This document shows positions 7,285 to 15,866 of a stretch of DNA of 64,000 bases, piece by piece. The notes beneath the pieces are model-generated. The model did not search any database, was not told the DNA's origin, and worked only from the letters and a program-made list of their open reading frames with translations. Source of the DNA: JABMRF01 sp964584985 (GTDB lineage: Bacteria; Patescibacteriota; Patescibacteriia; UBA11705; JABHMO01). The stretch is taken from the NCBI GenBank assembly GCA_964584985.1, contig CAZPBK010000001.1, positions 1 to 64,000 on the forward strand, given 5' to 3'. Position numbers and translations under genes: made by a program. Each line of letters begins with the position of its first letter. Position 1 is the stretch's first letter.

Positions 7285-7300
7285 AATTAATTTAAAATTT

Positions 7301-8074
7301 ATGAAATTATTTCATGGTAAGCATTTAAAGTTTTATTACCTGGTTAGTATTTTTATTATGGTATTTTTAGTTGCTTTGACCGTTTTTTTGGCGGTGGAAG
7401 TAAGAAATTCCTTAAAACAATATGATTATATTGGCAAATCAGAAGAAACTCCCAATACTATCAGTATAAGCGGAGAAGGTGAGATTTTTGCTGCCAGCAA
7501 TATCGCCAAGGTTACTGTGGGCGTGGAGACCGAAAATACAACCGTGGAAGCAGCGCAGGTAGAAAACAGTGAAAAAATGAATGGCATAATTCAGGACTTT
7601 AAAAAGCTTGGTATTGAGGAAAAGGATTTAAAAACCGTAAATTACAATATTCGACCAAAAAGACAATGGGATGATGGCAAAAGCTCCACGGTCGGTTATA
7701 TTGTTTCTCAAAATTTGGAAGTGAAAATCAGGGATACGGAAAATATTAGCCAAGTTTTGAGTTTGGCTGCTAATTCCGGTGCCAATCAAGTGGGGAGCTT
7801 GAATTTTGAAATAGATGATCCTGAAGTTTTGCGCAATCAAGCCAGAGAAAAAGCCATAAAAAACGCCAAGGAAAAAGCCGAAGGATTAGCTGATCAGCTT
7901 GATGTTAAGCTGGGACGTGTGGTTTCATTTTCTGAATATAATCGCGATAACAGCCCTGTTTATTATAAAGCTGAAGCTCCGGCCGGATTGGGCGGAGGAG
8001 AAACCGCTCCTCAAATAGAAGCCGGTGAGAACAAAATAAGTGTTCAGGTTAATATAACTTATGAAATATTGTAA
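7301..8074 (+). CDS. Membrane-anchored SIMPL-domain protein
   Basis: A 257-residue protein. The ATG at 7301 is chosen because it gives a short basic N-terminus followed by a membrane helix (about 11-34, 'YYLVSIFIMVFLVALTVFLA'). An upstream start would overlap pgk. The exported part matches the SIMPL/DUF541 (oxidative stress defence, YggE-like) family: 'ISISGEGEIFAASNIAKVTVGVET' spans its start, with 'AREKAIKNAKEKAEGLADQL' later. The molecular role of the family is not settled. It lies between pgk and eno, probably in the same transcript. Confidence 0.82.
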   Translation: MKLFHGKHLKFYYLVSIFIMVFLVALTVFLAVEVRNSLKQYDYIGKSEETPNTISISGEGEIFAASNIAKVTVGVETENTTVEAAQVENSEKMNGIIQDFKKLGIEEKDLKTVNYNIRPKRQWDDGKSSTVGYIVSQNLEVKIRDTENISQVLSLAANSGANQVGSLNFEIDDPEVLRNQAREKAIKNAKEKAEGLADQLDVKLGRVVSFSEYNRDNSPVYYKAEAPAGLGGGETAPQIEAGENKISVQVNITYEIL

Positions 8075-8117
8075 ATAGAAAATTCAAGAGAATAAATAAC
8101 TGATTTTAGTTTTTAAT

Positions 8118-9380
8118 ATGAAAATAAAAAAAATACAAGCCAGGGAAATCTTGGATTCGCGAGGTAATCCCACCGTGCAAACAGTTGTTTTTTTGGAAAA
8201 CGGAATTGTTGGTCGGGCTTCTGTGCCTTCGGGCGCTTCCACCGGCCAGCATGAAGCGGTTGAGTTGCGCGATAAAAATAAAAAGCGTTTTCAAGGGCGG
8301 GGAGTTTTAAAGGCCGTTAACAATGTAAATAAAGAAATTTCCCCGGCGTTAAAGGGCCTAAAAATAATTGACCAGCAAAAAATAGATCGGTTGATGATTG
8401 ATTTGGACGGAACGGAAAATAAAAAAAATCTTGGTGCCAATGCCATTCTTTCAGTCTCTTTGGCCGTGGCCAGAGCCGGAGCTGAAATGCGCGAAACATC
8501 CTTATACAACTATTTAAGACAAATTTATAAATTGCCGGAAAAGTCATGGAAAATGCCTCAACCAACCATGAATATTATTAACGGAGGCAAGCATGCGGAT
8601 AATTCTTTAACCGTCCAGGAATTTATGGTTGTACCTAAAGCTTCTTCGATAAACAAAATGGTCAGAATTGGAGCCGAGGTTTTTTATGAATTGAAAAAAC
8701 TTTTGCAAAAAGCCGGCTATCAAACACTGGTGGGCGATGAAGGCGGATTTGCTCCAAACTTGAAAAGGAATGAAGAAGCTTTTGAGTTTATTATCAAGGC
8801 GATTAAAAAAGCCGGATACAAACCGGGCAAACAAGCTTTTTTGGCCGCTGATTTGGCTTTATCCGAATATTATCATAAAAAAGAAAATAAATATTCATTA
8901 AACGATAAAACCGGCAAGAAAAAAGTTTCAGCCGGTCAGGTTATTAAAACGGCTGACCGCTGGTTGGATAAATATCCGATAGTTTCTCTTGAAGATATTT
9001 TGGCTGAAGATGATTGGCGTAATTGGGTCAAGGCCAAGGGGTTTTTAGGCGAAAAAACCTTATTGGTCGGAGATGACCTTTTTGTCACCAATATAAACCG
9101 TTTACAACACGGGATTGAAATTGGAGCGGCTAATGCCATTTTGATTAAACTAAATCAGATTGGCAGTTTGACTGAAACCGTCAGAGCGATTTATTTAGCT
9201 AAAAAAAATAATTACAAAGTCAGTGTTTCACACCGTAGTGGGGAAACTTGTGATACCTTTATTGCCGATTTGGCCGTGGCCGTTAATTCTGATTTTATAA
9301 AAACCGGATCTCTTTCTCGCAGTGAAAGAGTTAGTAAATATAATCGTTTAATGGAAATAGAACAAGAAATAAAAAAATAA
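8118..9380 (+). CDS. eno: Enolase
   Basis: A 420-residue enolase of normal length. It interconverts 2-phosphoglycerate and phosphoenolpyruvate. Diagnostic segments are 'AREILDSRGNPTVQ' at the start, 'VPSGASTGQHEAVELRD' (mobile loop), 'GDEGGFAPN', the metal-binding 'SLEDILAEDDW' and 'VGDDLFVTN', and the C-terminal signature 'SHRSGETCDTFIADLAV'. It lies 43 bases after the SIMPL gene and 6 bases before the first gpmI. Confidence 0.97.
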   Translation: MKIKKIQAREILDSRGNPTVQTVVFLENGIVGRASVPSGASTGQHEAVELRDKNKKRFQGRGVLKAVNNVNKEISPALKGLKIIDQQKIDRLMIDLDGTENKKNLGANAILSVSLAVARAGAEMRETSLYNYLRQIYKLPEKSWKMPQPTMNIINGGKHADNSLTVQEFMVVPKASSINKMVRIGAEVFYELKKLLQKAGYQTLVGDEGGFAPNLKRNEEAFEFIIKAIKKAGYKPGKQAFLAADLALSEYYHKKENKYSLNDKTGKKKVSAGQVIKTADRWLDKYPIVSLEDILAEDDWRNWVKAKGFLGEKTLLVGDDLFVTNINRLQHGIEIGAANAILIKLNQIGSLTETVRAIYLAKKNNYKVSVSHRSGETCDTFIADLAVAVNSDFIKTGSLSRSERVSKYNRLMEIEQEIKK

Positions 9381-9386
9381 ACTTAT

Positions 9387-10937
9387 ATGCAAGGACCTTT
9401 AATCCTTTTAATCTTGGATGGCTGGGGTTTGGCACCGAAAACGCGTGGTAATGCGGTGGAACAGGCTAAAAAACCCAATTTTGATAAATTGTGGAAAAAA
9501 TATCCACGAACTCAGTTAAAAGCTCATGGTAAATATGTTGGTTTACCCAAAGGATATGTAGGAAATTCCGAAGCCGGCCATATTAATATCGGTGCCGGAC
9601 GAGTGGTGGTTGATGATGCTGTTTTGATCAGTCAAGATATAAAAACCGGACGATTTCAAAGGAATATGGCCTTGGAGCAAACGGTAAACTTTGTTTTGGA
9701 AAAGAAATCAGCCTTGCATTTAATGGGACTGGTTTCCGAAGGTCAAAGTCCGCATGCCGTACTAAAACATCTTTACGCTTTGGTTGATTTGGCCGCTTCT
9801 CGCGGGGTTGAAAAGATTTACTTACATCTTTTTACCGACGGACGAGATGCGCCTCAATACGCGTCCCTGGATATTATTGAACAGATAATGAAAAAGATCG
9901 GGAACAAAGCTGAATTGGTCAGTTTAATCGGAAGATTTTACGCCATGGATCGCGGACGGAATTGGCAGAGAACAAAAAAAGCTTATGAGTGTTTTACCGA
10001 GGCCAAGGGACAAGTTTTCTCTGATTATAAAAAAGCCGTATTGCATGCGTATAATAAAAAGGTGACTGACGAGTATGTTCAACCTTCATTGATAGGAAAG
10101 AGTTTAAAAGAAATTAAAGACACGCGCATAAAAGAAAAAGACGGAGTGATATTTTTTAACGCTCGGTCTGATCGAGCCAGACAATTGACCAAATGTTTTG
10201 TGCAACCAAATTTTAATCAACGAAATAAAAAGGCGTTTAAAAGAGGCAAGGTCTACAAAAATCTGAAGTTTTGCGCTTTAACCGATTTTGGTCCTGACTT
10301 GGATGATATTTTAACCGCTTATCCGGGCACAAAATTAAAAAATACCATGCCGGCCGTATTGGAAAATATTAAACAGTTATATGCCGCGGAATCAGAAAAA
10401 TACGCACATGTAACTTTTTTTATCAATGGCGGCTCGGATGTTCCGGTTAATGGTGAAGACAGATTGAAAGTTGATTCCCCAAAATTAAAATCCTATGCAC
10501 AAAAACCGGAAATGAGCATCTATAAATTGACAGATAAAATATCTTCTTTTTTGAATAAGGATAAATATGATTTTTATACTATAAATTTTGCTAATCCCGA
10601 TATGGTTGGACATACCGGTGATTTAAAGTCAACCATAGAAGCGGTGGAGCATGTTGATAAATGCTTGGGCGAATTAGTTGATTTAGCTTTATCCAAAAAA
10701 GGTGGTATAATGGTGACTGCTGATCATGGAAACGCTGAAGAAATGTTGAATCCAAAGACCAAGGAAATTTGGACCGGTCACACTACAAATCCTGTACCTT
10801 TTATTTTGGTGGGGGAGGAATTTAAGAAATATAAATTAAAAAAAGGCAGTTTGGTAAATATTGCTCCGACTGTTTACGAGTTGTTAAATATGACGATCAA
10901 AAAACCGGAAGTCTCCGATAGTTTAATTATAAAATAA
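9387..10937 (+). CDS. gpmI: Cofactor-independent phosphoglycerate mutase, copy 1
   Basis: A 516-residue alkaline-phosphatase-superfamily iPGM. It interconverts 3- and 2-phosphoglycerate through a phosphoserine. The catalytic serine lies in 'GNSEAGHINIGAG', with metal-ligand motifs 'LDGWG', 'NPDMVGHTGD', 'TADHGNAEEM' and 'TGHTTNPVPF'. Substrate-binding motifs 'DGRDAP', 'MDRGRNWQR' and 'ARSDRARQL' are present. The segment usually read as 'SDGGVHSHxxH' is 'SEGQSPHAVLKH' here, altered by about one inserted residue but keeping a His. A second iPGM gene follows after 21 bases, so this is one of a tandem paralogous pair. Confidence 0.95.
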   Translation: MQGPLILLILDGWGLAPKTRGNAVEQAKKPNFDKLWKKYPRTQLKAHGKYVGLPKGYVGNSEAGHINIGAGRVVVDDAVLISQDIKTGRFQRNMALEQTVNFVLEKKSALHLMGLVSEGQSPHAVLKHLYALVDLAASRGVEKIYLHLFTDGRDAPQYASLDIIEQIMKKIGNKAELVSLIGRFYAMDRGRNWQRTKKAYECFTEAKGQVFSDYKKAVLHAYNKKVTDEYVQPSLIGKSLKEIKDTRIKEKDGVIFFNARSDRARQLTKCFVQPNFNQRNKKAFKRGKVYKNLKFCALTDFGPDLDDILTAYPGTKLKNTMPAVLENIKQLYAAESEKYAHVTFFINGGSDVPVNGEDRLKVDSPKLKSYAQKPEMSIYKLTDKISSFLNKDKYDFYTINFANPDMVGHTGDLKSTIEAVEHVDKCLGELVDLALSKKGGIMVTADHGNAEEMLNPKTKEIWTGHTTNPVPFILVGEEFKKYKLKKGSLVNIAPTVYELLNMTIKKPEVSDSLIIK

Positions 10938-10958
10938 TTTGCAAATAAAAATATAAAT

Positions 10959-12545
10959 ATGTCGCAAATACCTAAACCAGTTGTTTTGCTGATTTTGGAC
11001 GGTTGGGGGGTGGCACCCGCTTCAGACGGCAATGCTGTCAGTATAGCCAAAACTCCCAATTTTGATAAATACCTGGATACTTATCCGGCTATGACTCTTT
11101 TGGCTTCGGGGGAAGCTGTGGGATTGTCTTGGGGAGAAATGGGTAATTCCGAGGTCGGTCATCTTAATTTGGGCGTAGGTAAAATTTTTTATCAAAACTT
11201 ACCCCGGATAAGCAAATCTATTGCCGAAGGTGATTTTTTTGAAAAAAAAGCTTTATTGGAGGCGGTGGATCATGTAAAAAAACATAATTCCAAATTGCAT
11301 ATTTTGGGTTTAGCCAGTGAGGGGCGGGTTCATGGCATGATTAATCACATGTACGCTGTTTTGGAACTGGCCAAAAAACACAAAATAAAACAAACCTTTG
11401 TGCATGCTTTTTTGGATGGACGAGATTCTCCGTACAATAGTGGAAAGGGTTTTGTTGAAGAGCTGGAAGACAAGATCAAAGAATTGGATAGTGGAGAGAT
11501 TGCCAGTTTGCACGGTCGTAAATATTCCATGGATCGTGATAACCGTTGGGAAAGAATTGAAAAAACCTATCAGGTCTTGGTAAACGGAAAAAGTGAAGAT
11601 TATTTTAAAGATGCTCAAAAAGCGGTTGAGCAATCTTATAAAGATGAGGTTTTTGATGAAGAGTTTGTGCCGGTGGTGATCGGAAAAGAAGAAAAACCAA
11701 CAGCGGTTATTTCCGATAATGATGCGGTGATTTTTTGCAATTATCGAGCTGACAGAGCCAGGGAATTGACCAAGGCTTTAATTTTGGATGAATTTGACAA
11801 ATTTAACCGTGAAACTAAACCGGATAATTTGTGTTTTGTCACCATGACCGAGTATGAAAAGGATTTGCCGGTAAAGGTGGTTTTTGAAAGAGAAAAAATC
11901 AAAACTTCTTTGCCTAAGATTTTAAGTGAAAGAGGTTATCATCAATTACATATTGCGGAAACCGAAAAATACGCACATGTGACTTTTTTCTTTAGCGGTG
12001 GACAAGAAGATCCATTTGAGGGGGAAGACAGAATTGTTATTCCGTCTCCCAAAGTCAGTTCTTACTCTGAAGTTCCTCAGATGTCGGCCAAAAAAGTGAC
12101 CGAAGAGTTAACCAAGGAAATTTTAAAAGAAAAACATGATTTTATTATAGTTAATTACGCCAATCCCGATATGGTTGGTCATACCGGAGATATTGAAGCC
12201 TCGGTGAAAGGCATTGAATATATTGATAAATGTTTGGGGGATATTGTAAATTTAACCTTATCCAAAGGAGGTTTGGCCTTGGTGGTGGCTGATCATGGAA
12301 ATGCCGAGGAAATGGTTAATCTGCAGACCGGCGAGATTGATAAAGAACATAGCACCAATCCGGTTCCATTTTTGGTCATCGGTGAAAAATATGAAGGAAA
12401 AACCATTGAAGATGTTCAGTTGGTCGGCAATGATCTTAGTTTGGTTCAACCGATTGGAATACTTTCCGATGTGGCTCCGACTATTTTGAAAGTTATGAAT
12501 ATAGATTTACCGGATGAAATGACGGGAAAGCCATTGATAAATTAA
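10959..12545 (+). CDS. gpmI: Cofactor-independent phosphoglycerate mutase, copy 2
   Basis: A 528-residue iPGM, closer to the textbook form than the first copy: 'GNSEVGHLNLGVG', 'SEGRVHGMINHMYA', 'DGRDSP', 'MDRDNRWERIE', 'NYRADRARELTK', 'NPDMVGHTGD' and 'VADHGNAEEM'. All expected metal and substrate residues appear in place. A C-terminal insertion of about 25 residues ('YEGKTIEDVQLVGNDLSL') precedes 'LSDVAPTILKVM'. The two copies share motif order throughout but clearly differ in sequence, which suggests an old duplication. It may be the main glycolytic enzyme, with copy 1 specialised; that is inference. Confidence 0.95.
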   Translation: MSQIPKPVVLLILDGWGVAPASDGNAVSIAKTPNFDKYLDTYPAMTLLASGEAVGLSWGEMGNSEVGHLNLGVGKIFYQNLPRISKSIAEGDFFEKKALLEAVDHVKKHNSKLHILGLASEGRVHGMINHMYAVLELAKKHKIKQTFVHAFLDGRDSPYNSGKGFVEELEDKIKELDSGEIASLHGRKYSMDRDNRWERIEKTYQVLVNGKSEDYFKDAQKAVEQSYKDEVFDEEFVPVVIGKEEKPTAVISDNDAVIFCNYRADRARELTKALILDEFDKFNRETKPDNLCFVTMTEYEKDLPVKVVFEREKIKTSLPKILSERGYHQLHIAETEKYAHVTFFFSGGQEDPFEGEDRIVIPSPKVSSYSEVPQMSAKKVTEELTKEILKEKHDFIIVNYANPDMVGHTGDIEASVKGIEYIDKCLGDIVNLTLSKGGLALVVADHGNAEEMVNLQTGEIDKEHSTNPVPFLVIGEKYEGKTIEDVQLVGNDLSLVQPIGILSDVAPTILKVMNIDLPDEMTGKPLIN

Positions 12546-12556
12546 AAATTTTAATT

Positions 12557-13423
12557 ATGCCGGAACTCCCGGAAGTGGAAACAATTAAAAGGGGATTGAA
12601 CAGCAGGATTGTGGGAAAAAAAATAAAAAAGATTAAAATAGCCCCGGATTTTAAAAAGAAAATTTTTCCCAATGCAAAAGTTTTTCTTGATTTTTTGCAA
12701 GGTAAACGAATTAAGTCGGTGAAAAGAAAGGGTAAACTTTTGATTTTGGAGATTGATAAAAACCAAGATCTGCTTATACATTTAAAAATGACCGGACAGT
12801 TGGTTTACCGAGCGAAAGATGGGAAGGCCACTGTTGGCGGACATCCGATTGTTAATCAAAAAACATTGCCCAATAAATTTACCAGGGTGATTTTTTATTT
12901 TAACAATGGCTCGATTTTATATTTTAACGATGTTCGTAAATTTGGTTATATGCGATTAACTGAAAAAAAGGAGACAGAAAATATTTTGGGAAAGATTGGT
13001 CCGGACGCTTTGACCAAAGAGTTTAATTATAAGTATTTTTTACAGATCGTTGAAAAAAATCCTAAAAAAAAGATTAAAGCCTTTTTATTGGATCAAGCTT
13101 TGATTTCCGGATTGGGAAACATTTATACTGATGAAGCTTTGTTCTCTTCAGGCATAAGACCGGACAAGCCGGCCGGAAAAATAAAAAAAGATAAATTAAA
13201 AAAACTTTTCAGTGAGATAAAAAAAATATTATTAAAATCAATAGAATTGGGCGGAACCTCTTTTAGTGATTATTTGAATTCCCAAGGTAGCCAAGGAGGT
13301 TTTCAAAAAAAATTGCAAGTTTACGGTCGAGCCGGTGAGAAATGTTTAAAATGTGGAACAAAAATAGTAAAAACAAAAATAGCCGGAAGAACTTCCAGCT
13401 ATTGTCCGAAATGTCAAAAATAA
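12557..13423 (+). CDS. mutM: Formamidopyrimidine-DNA glycosylase (Fpg/MutM)
   Basis: A 288-residue base-excision repair glycosylase/AP lyase for 8-oxoguanine and ring-opened purines. After Met removal it begins with the catalytic 'PELPEVET' (Pro2, Glu3). Further motifs are 'HLKMTGQL', 'VRKFGYMRL', 'ALISGLGNIYTDEAL' and a C-terminal zinc finger, Cys-x2-Cys-x16-Cys-x2-Cys, ending 'YCPKCQK'. It starts 11 bases after the second gpmI and is probably cotranscribed. Its stop is 2 bases from the end of the convergent PAP2-like gene. Confidence 0.96.
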   Translation: MPELPEVETIKRGLNSRIVGKKIKKIKIAPDFKKKIFPNAKVFLDFLQGKRIKSVKRKGKLLILEIDKNQDLLIHLKMTGQLVYRAKDGKATVGGHPIVNQKTLPNKFTRVIFYFNNGSILYFNDVRKFGYMRLTEKKETENILGKIGPDALTKEFNYKYFLQIVEKNPKKKIKAFLLDQALISGLGNIYTDEALFSSGIRPDKPAGKIKKDKLKKLFSEIKKILLKSIELGGTSFSDYLNSQGSQGGFQKKLQVYGRAGEKCLKCGTKIVKTKIAGRTSSYCPKCQK

Positions 13424-13425
13424 TT

Positions 13426-13854
13426 TTAAAAAATTAAAATATATAATACAACCGTTAAAACGCCGGTTAAACAGCCGAAAAATATTTGTAGTGGCGTATG
13501 TCCGATTCTTTCAGTCAGATGCCTAAAGCCAAAGGCTTTTTCCGGACTGAGTCTGTGAATTATTTGATTTAGTTCTTTGGCGTGTCGACCGATGATTTGT
13601 CTGAACCCGCCGGCGTCTCTGATAACAATTATGCCCAGAACAAGAGAAATGGCCGCCTCGGGACTTTGCCATCCTTGAGTATAACCTATAATGGCAAAAA
13701 GAGCGGTGACTAAAGCGGAATGTGAAGAAGGCATTCCACCGTAGCTGTTTAAATTTTTCCAGGAAAATTCATTTTTAATGGCAAAAATAATTAACTTTAT
13801 AATTTGAGCAATTAAAGCCGCGATAAGCGGAACTAAGATTAATTCATAATTCAT
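13426..13854 (-). CDS. DUF212 / divergent PAP2-family membrane protein
   Basis: A 142-residue membrane protein of the DUF212 family, related to acid phosphatase/vanadium haloperoxidases. The family signature 'YGGMPSSHSALVTALF' is present near residue 38, with 'IVIRDAGGFRQ' and 'RIGHTPLQIFFG' after it. Three to four hydrophobic helices are visible. Substrates are not established for the family; a lipid phosphate is likely. Its start codon directly abuts that of the divergent uppP, which encodes undecaprenyl-diphosphatase, so a linked role in lipid carrier recycling is possible. Confidence 0.85.
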   Translation of the reverse strand: MNYELILVPLIAALIAQIIKLIIFAIKNEFSWKNLNSYGGMPSSHSALVTALFAIIGYTQGWQSPEAAISLVLGIIVIRDAGGFRQIIGRHAKELNQIIHRLSPEKAFGFRHLTERIGHTPLQIFFGCLTGVLTVVLYILIF

Positions 13855-14670
13855 ATGATTTATATTTACAGTTTAATTTTTGGTTTTATTCAGGGAATAA
13901 CGGAGTTTGTACCAATTTCCAGCTCCGGACATTTGGTGGTCTTGCATGATATTTGGCAATTATCCATGATTGATAACCTGGCTTTTGATGTGGCTTTGCA
14001 TTTGGGAACGGCTTTAGCGGTTATTATCTTTTTCAGGATAAAATTATTGCGTTATATTGTGGTTGTTTTACAGGTCTTTTTACCGAAAAGAACAGCTGAT
14101 AAAGATGATCTAAAGGAAGCATTGCTTTTGATTTACGCTACTATTCCGGCGGCTATAGTCGGAGGAATCTTTTCCAAGCACATAGAGTCGTTTTTTCGTA
14201 ATACTTGGACGGTGATAATCACTTTATCCGTTGGTGCTGTTTTGTTTTTTTGGGCCGAGAGAGTTTCTCAAAAGAAAAAGGATTTTTCCCAAATAAGTAT
14301 TGTTCAAGCCGTTTATATCGGAATTGCCCAAGTTCTGGCTTTGATTCCCGGTGTATCCAGAAGCGGTATTACCATTATAGCAGGAATGAGTGCGAAATTA
14401 AAGAGAGCACAGGCGGCCAAGTTTTCCTTTTTAATGAGTGTGCCCATTATTCTTGGTGCCGGGTTTTTTCAAATGATAAAGGTTAAATGGGAGTTGCTCA
14501 GCCAGACGGAGTTGTATTTGTTTGCTTTGGGTTTTATAAGTTCTTTTGTTGTTGGTTATTTGGTGATAAAGTTTTTATTAAAATTTTTGGAAAAACACAG
14601 CTTGAGGGTTTTTGCTTGGTATCGATTGGGGTTGGCACTGATTTTACTGATTTGGATGATTTTGAGGTAA
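13855..14670 (+). CDS. uppP: Undecaprenyl-diphosphatase (BacA/UppP)
   Basis: A 271-residue polytopic membrane enzyme of usual length that dephosphorylates undecaprenyl diphosphate, recycling the lipid carrier for cell-wall synthesis. The two family signatures are clear: 'GITEFVPISSSGHL' (about 14-27) and 'LIPGVSRSGITI' (about 163-174). The start is fixed by the N-terminal family pattern. The preceding base belongs to the start codon of the divergent DUF212 gene, leaving no untranslated space, so translation is probably leaderless or uses a leader inside the neighbour. Confidence 0.95.
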   Translation: MIYIYSLIFGFIQGITEFVPISSSGHLVVLHDIWQLSMIDNLAFDVALHLGTALAVIIFFRIKLLRYIVVVLQVFLPKRTADKDDLKEALLLIYATIPAAIVGGIFSKHIESFFRNTWTVIITLSVGAVLFFWAERVSQKKKDFSQISIVQAVYIGIAQVLALIPGVSRSGITIIAGMSAKLKRAQAAKFSFLMSVPIILGAGFFQMIKVKWELLSQTELYLFALGFISSFVVGYLVIKFLLKFLEKHSLRVFAWYRLGLALILLIWMILR

Positions 14671-14783
14671 GTTTTATTTACGATTGGATAAGATTAAATA
14701 AATTCCGCTAAAATTTTTTAACCAAAGTTTGATTATATTAAATGATTTGTGTAAAATTAAATCAGAAAGAAATTTAAATAAAT

Positions 14784-15866
14784 ATGAAAATAATTATTTT
14801 AGCCGGAGGAGGTGGAACCAGATTGTGGCCATTAAGCAAAAAAAACAAACCAAAGCAATTTTGTCGCATTTTAGGTGATAAAACCATGTTTGAGCAAACG
14901 GTTGATCGTTTTAGAAAATATTTTGATATTAAAGACATTTATGTTTGTTTGAACAAGGATTTGTTGAATCAGGCCAAAAAATTTGTCCCTGAGATTCCTT
15001 CTGAAAATTATATTATTGAATATGAAAAAAAAGATACGGCGCCGGCCATGGGCTTGGCGGCCGCATATTTGCATACGGAATTTCCGGATGAACCGATCGC
15101 TTTTATTCCTTCGGATCATTATATTGCCGATGAGGACAAGTTTATAAAAATAATAAAAAAAGCGGATGAATTGATAAAAAAAACCGGAAAAATGGCGGAT
15201 ATTGCCGTTTGGCCAACCTTTCCCAGCACAGTGTTGGGGTATACGCAGATTGGTGAAAAATATGATGTTAGCAATGGGATAGAAATTTATAAATTCAAAG
15301 GTCATACTGAAAAGCCGAATTTTGAAAAAGCCAAAGAATATCTAAATAATGGTTCATATTTATGGCATGCCGGTTATTATATGTGGACTCCTGAAAAGAT
15401 TTTGCGGGCTTTTGAAAAATATGCTCCTGAGAACGCCCGGTATTTAAATGAATTGGCACAAGCGTTCAAGAAAAAAGACTTGAATAATGCTCAAAAGGCT
15501 TTTTCTCGGATGAAAAAAATTTCTTTTGATTATGCGGTGACTGAAAAAATTGATCCGGAGGAGGTTTTGATTTTTAAGGGGGATTTTGGTTGGAGCGATG
15601 TGGGCGCTTTTGATACGCTTTATGAAGCGCAAAAGGATAAGCAGGATAAGCAAAAAAATATATTTTTTGCCGAACATATTGATGAACAAACCAGTGGTTG
15701 CTTGGTTTACGGCAAAAAGGGAAAATTGATTGCTACCGTGGATGTTGATGATTTGGTTATTGTGGATAGTGATGATGCTCTTTTGGTGGCCAAGAAAACC
15801 AAAGCTCAGCTGATCAAAAAAATTGTTCAAAAATTAAAGAAAAAAAACAAGGATAAGTATTTATGA
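14784..15866 (+). CDS. manC: Mannose-1-phosphate guanylyltransferase
   Basis: A 360-residue nucleotidyltransferase. 'ILAGGGGTRLWPLSK' with the following 'KPKQF' (from residue 5) is the GTP-binding signature of ManC/AlgA-type enzymes. 'FIPSDHYI', 'HTEKPNFEKAKEYL' and 'FGWSDVGAF' complete the family pattern. It makes GDP-mannose from GTP and mannose-1-phosphate for surface glycans. The length matches the single-function enzyme without a phosphomannose isomerase domain. Its last 4 bases overlap the start of mltG, so the two are translationally linked. Confidence 0.93.
   Translation: MKIIILAGGGGTRLWPLSKKNKPKQFCRILGDKTMFEQTVDRFRKYFDIKDIYVCLNKDLLNQAKKFVPEIPSENYIIEYEKKDTAPAMGLAAAYLHTEFPDEPIAFIPSDHYIADEDKFIKIIKKADELIKKTGKMADIAVWPTFPSTVLGYTQIGEKYDVSNGIEIYKFKGHTEKPNFEKAKEYLNNGSYLWHAGYYMWTPEKILRAFEKYAPENARYLNELAQAFKKKDLNNAQKAFSRMKKISFDYAVTEKIDPEEVLIFKGDFGWSDVGAFDTLYEAQKDKQDKQKNIFFAEHIDEQTSGCLVYGKKGKLIATVDVDDLVIVDSDDALLVAKKTKAQLIKKIVQKLKKKNKDKYL

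Noticed and set aside
13852..13857. CATATG as a restriction or operator palindrome
   Set aside because: It is simply the two touching start codons of divergent genes.
15768..15776. Near DnaA box TGTGGATAG inside manC
   Set aside because: One mismatch, inside coding sequence and isolated; expected by chance.
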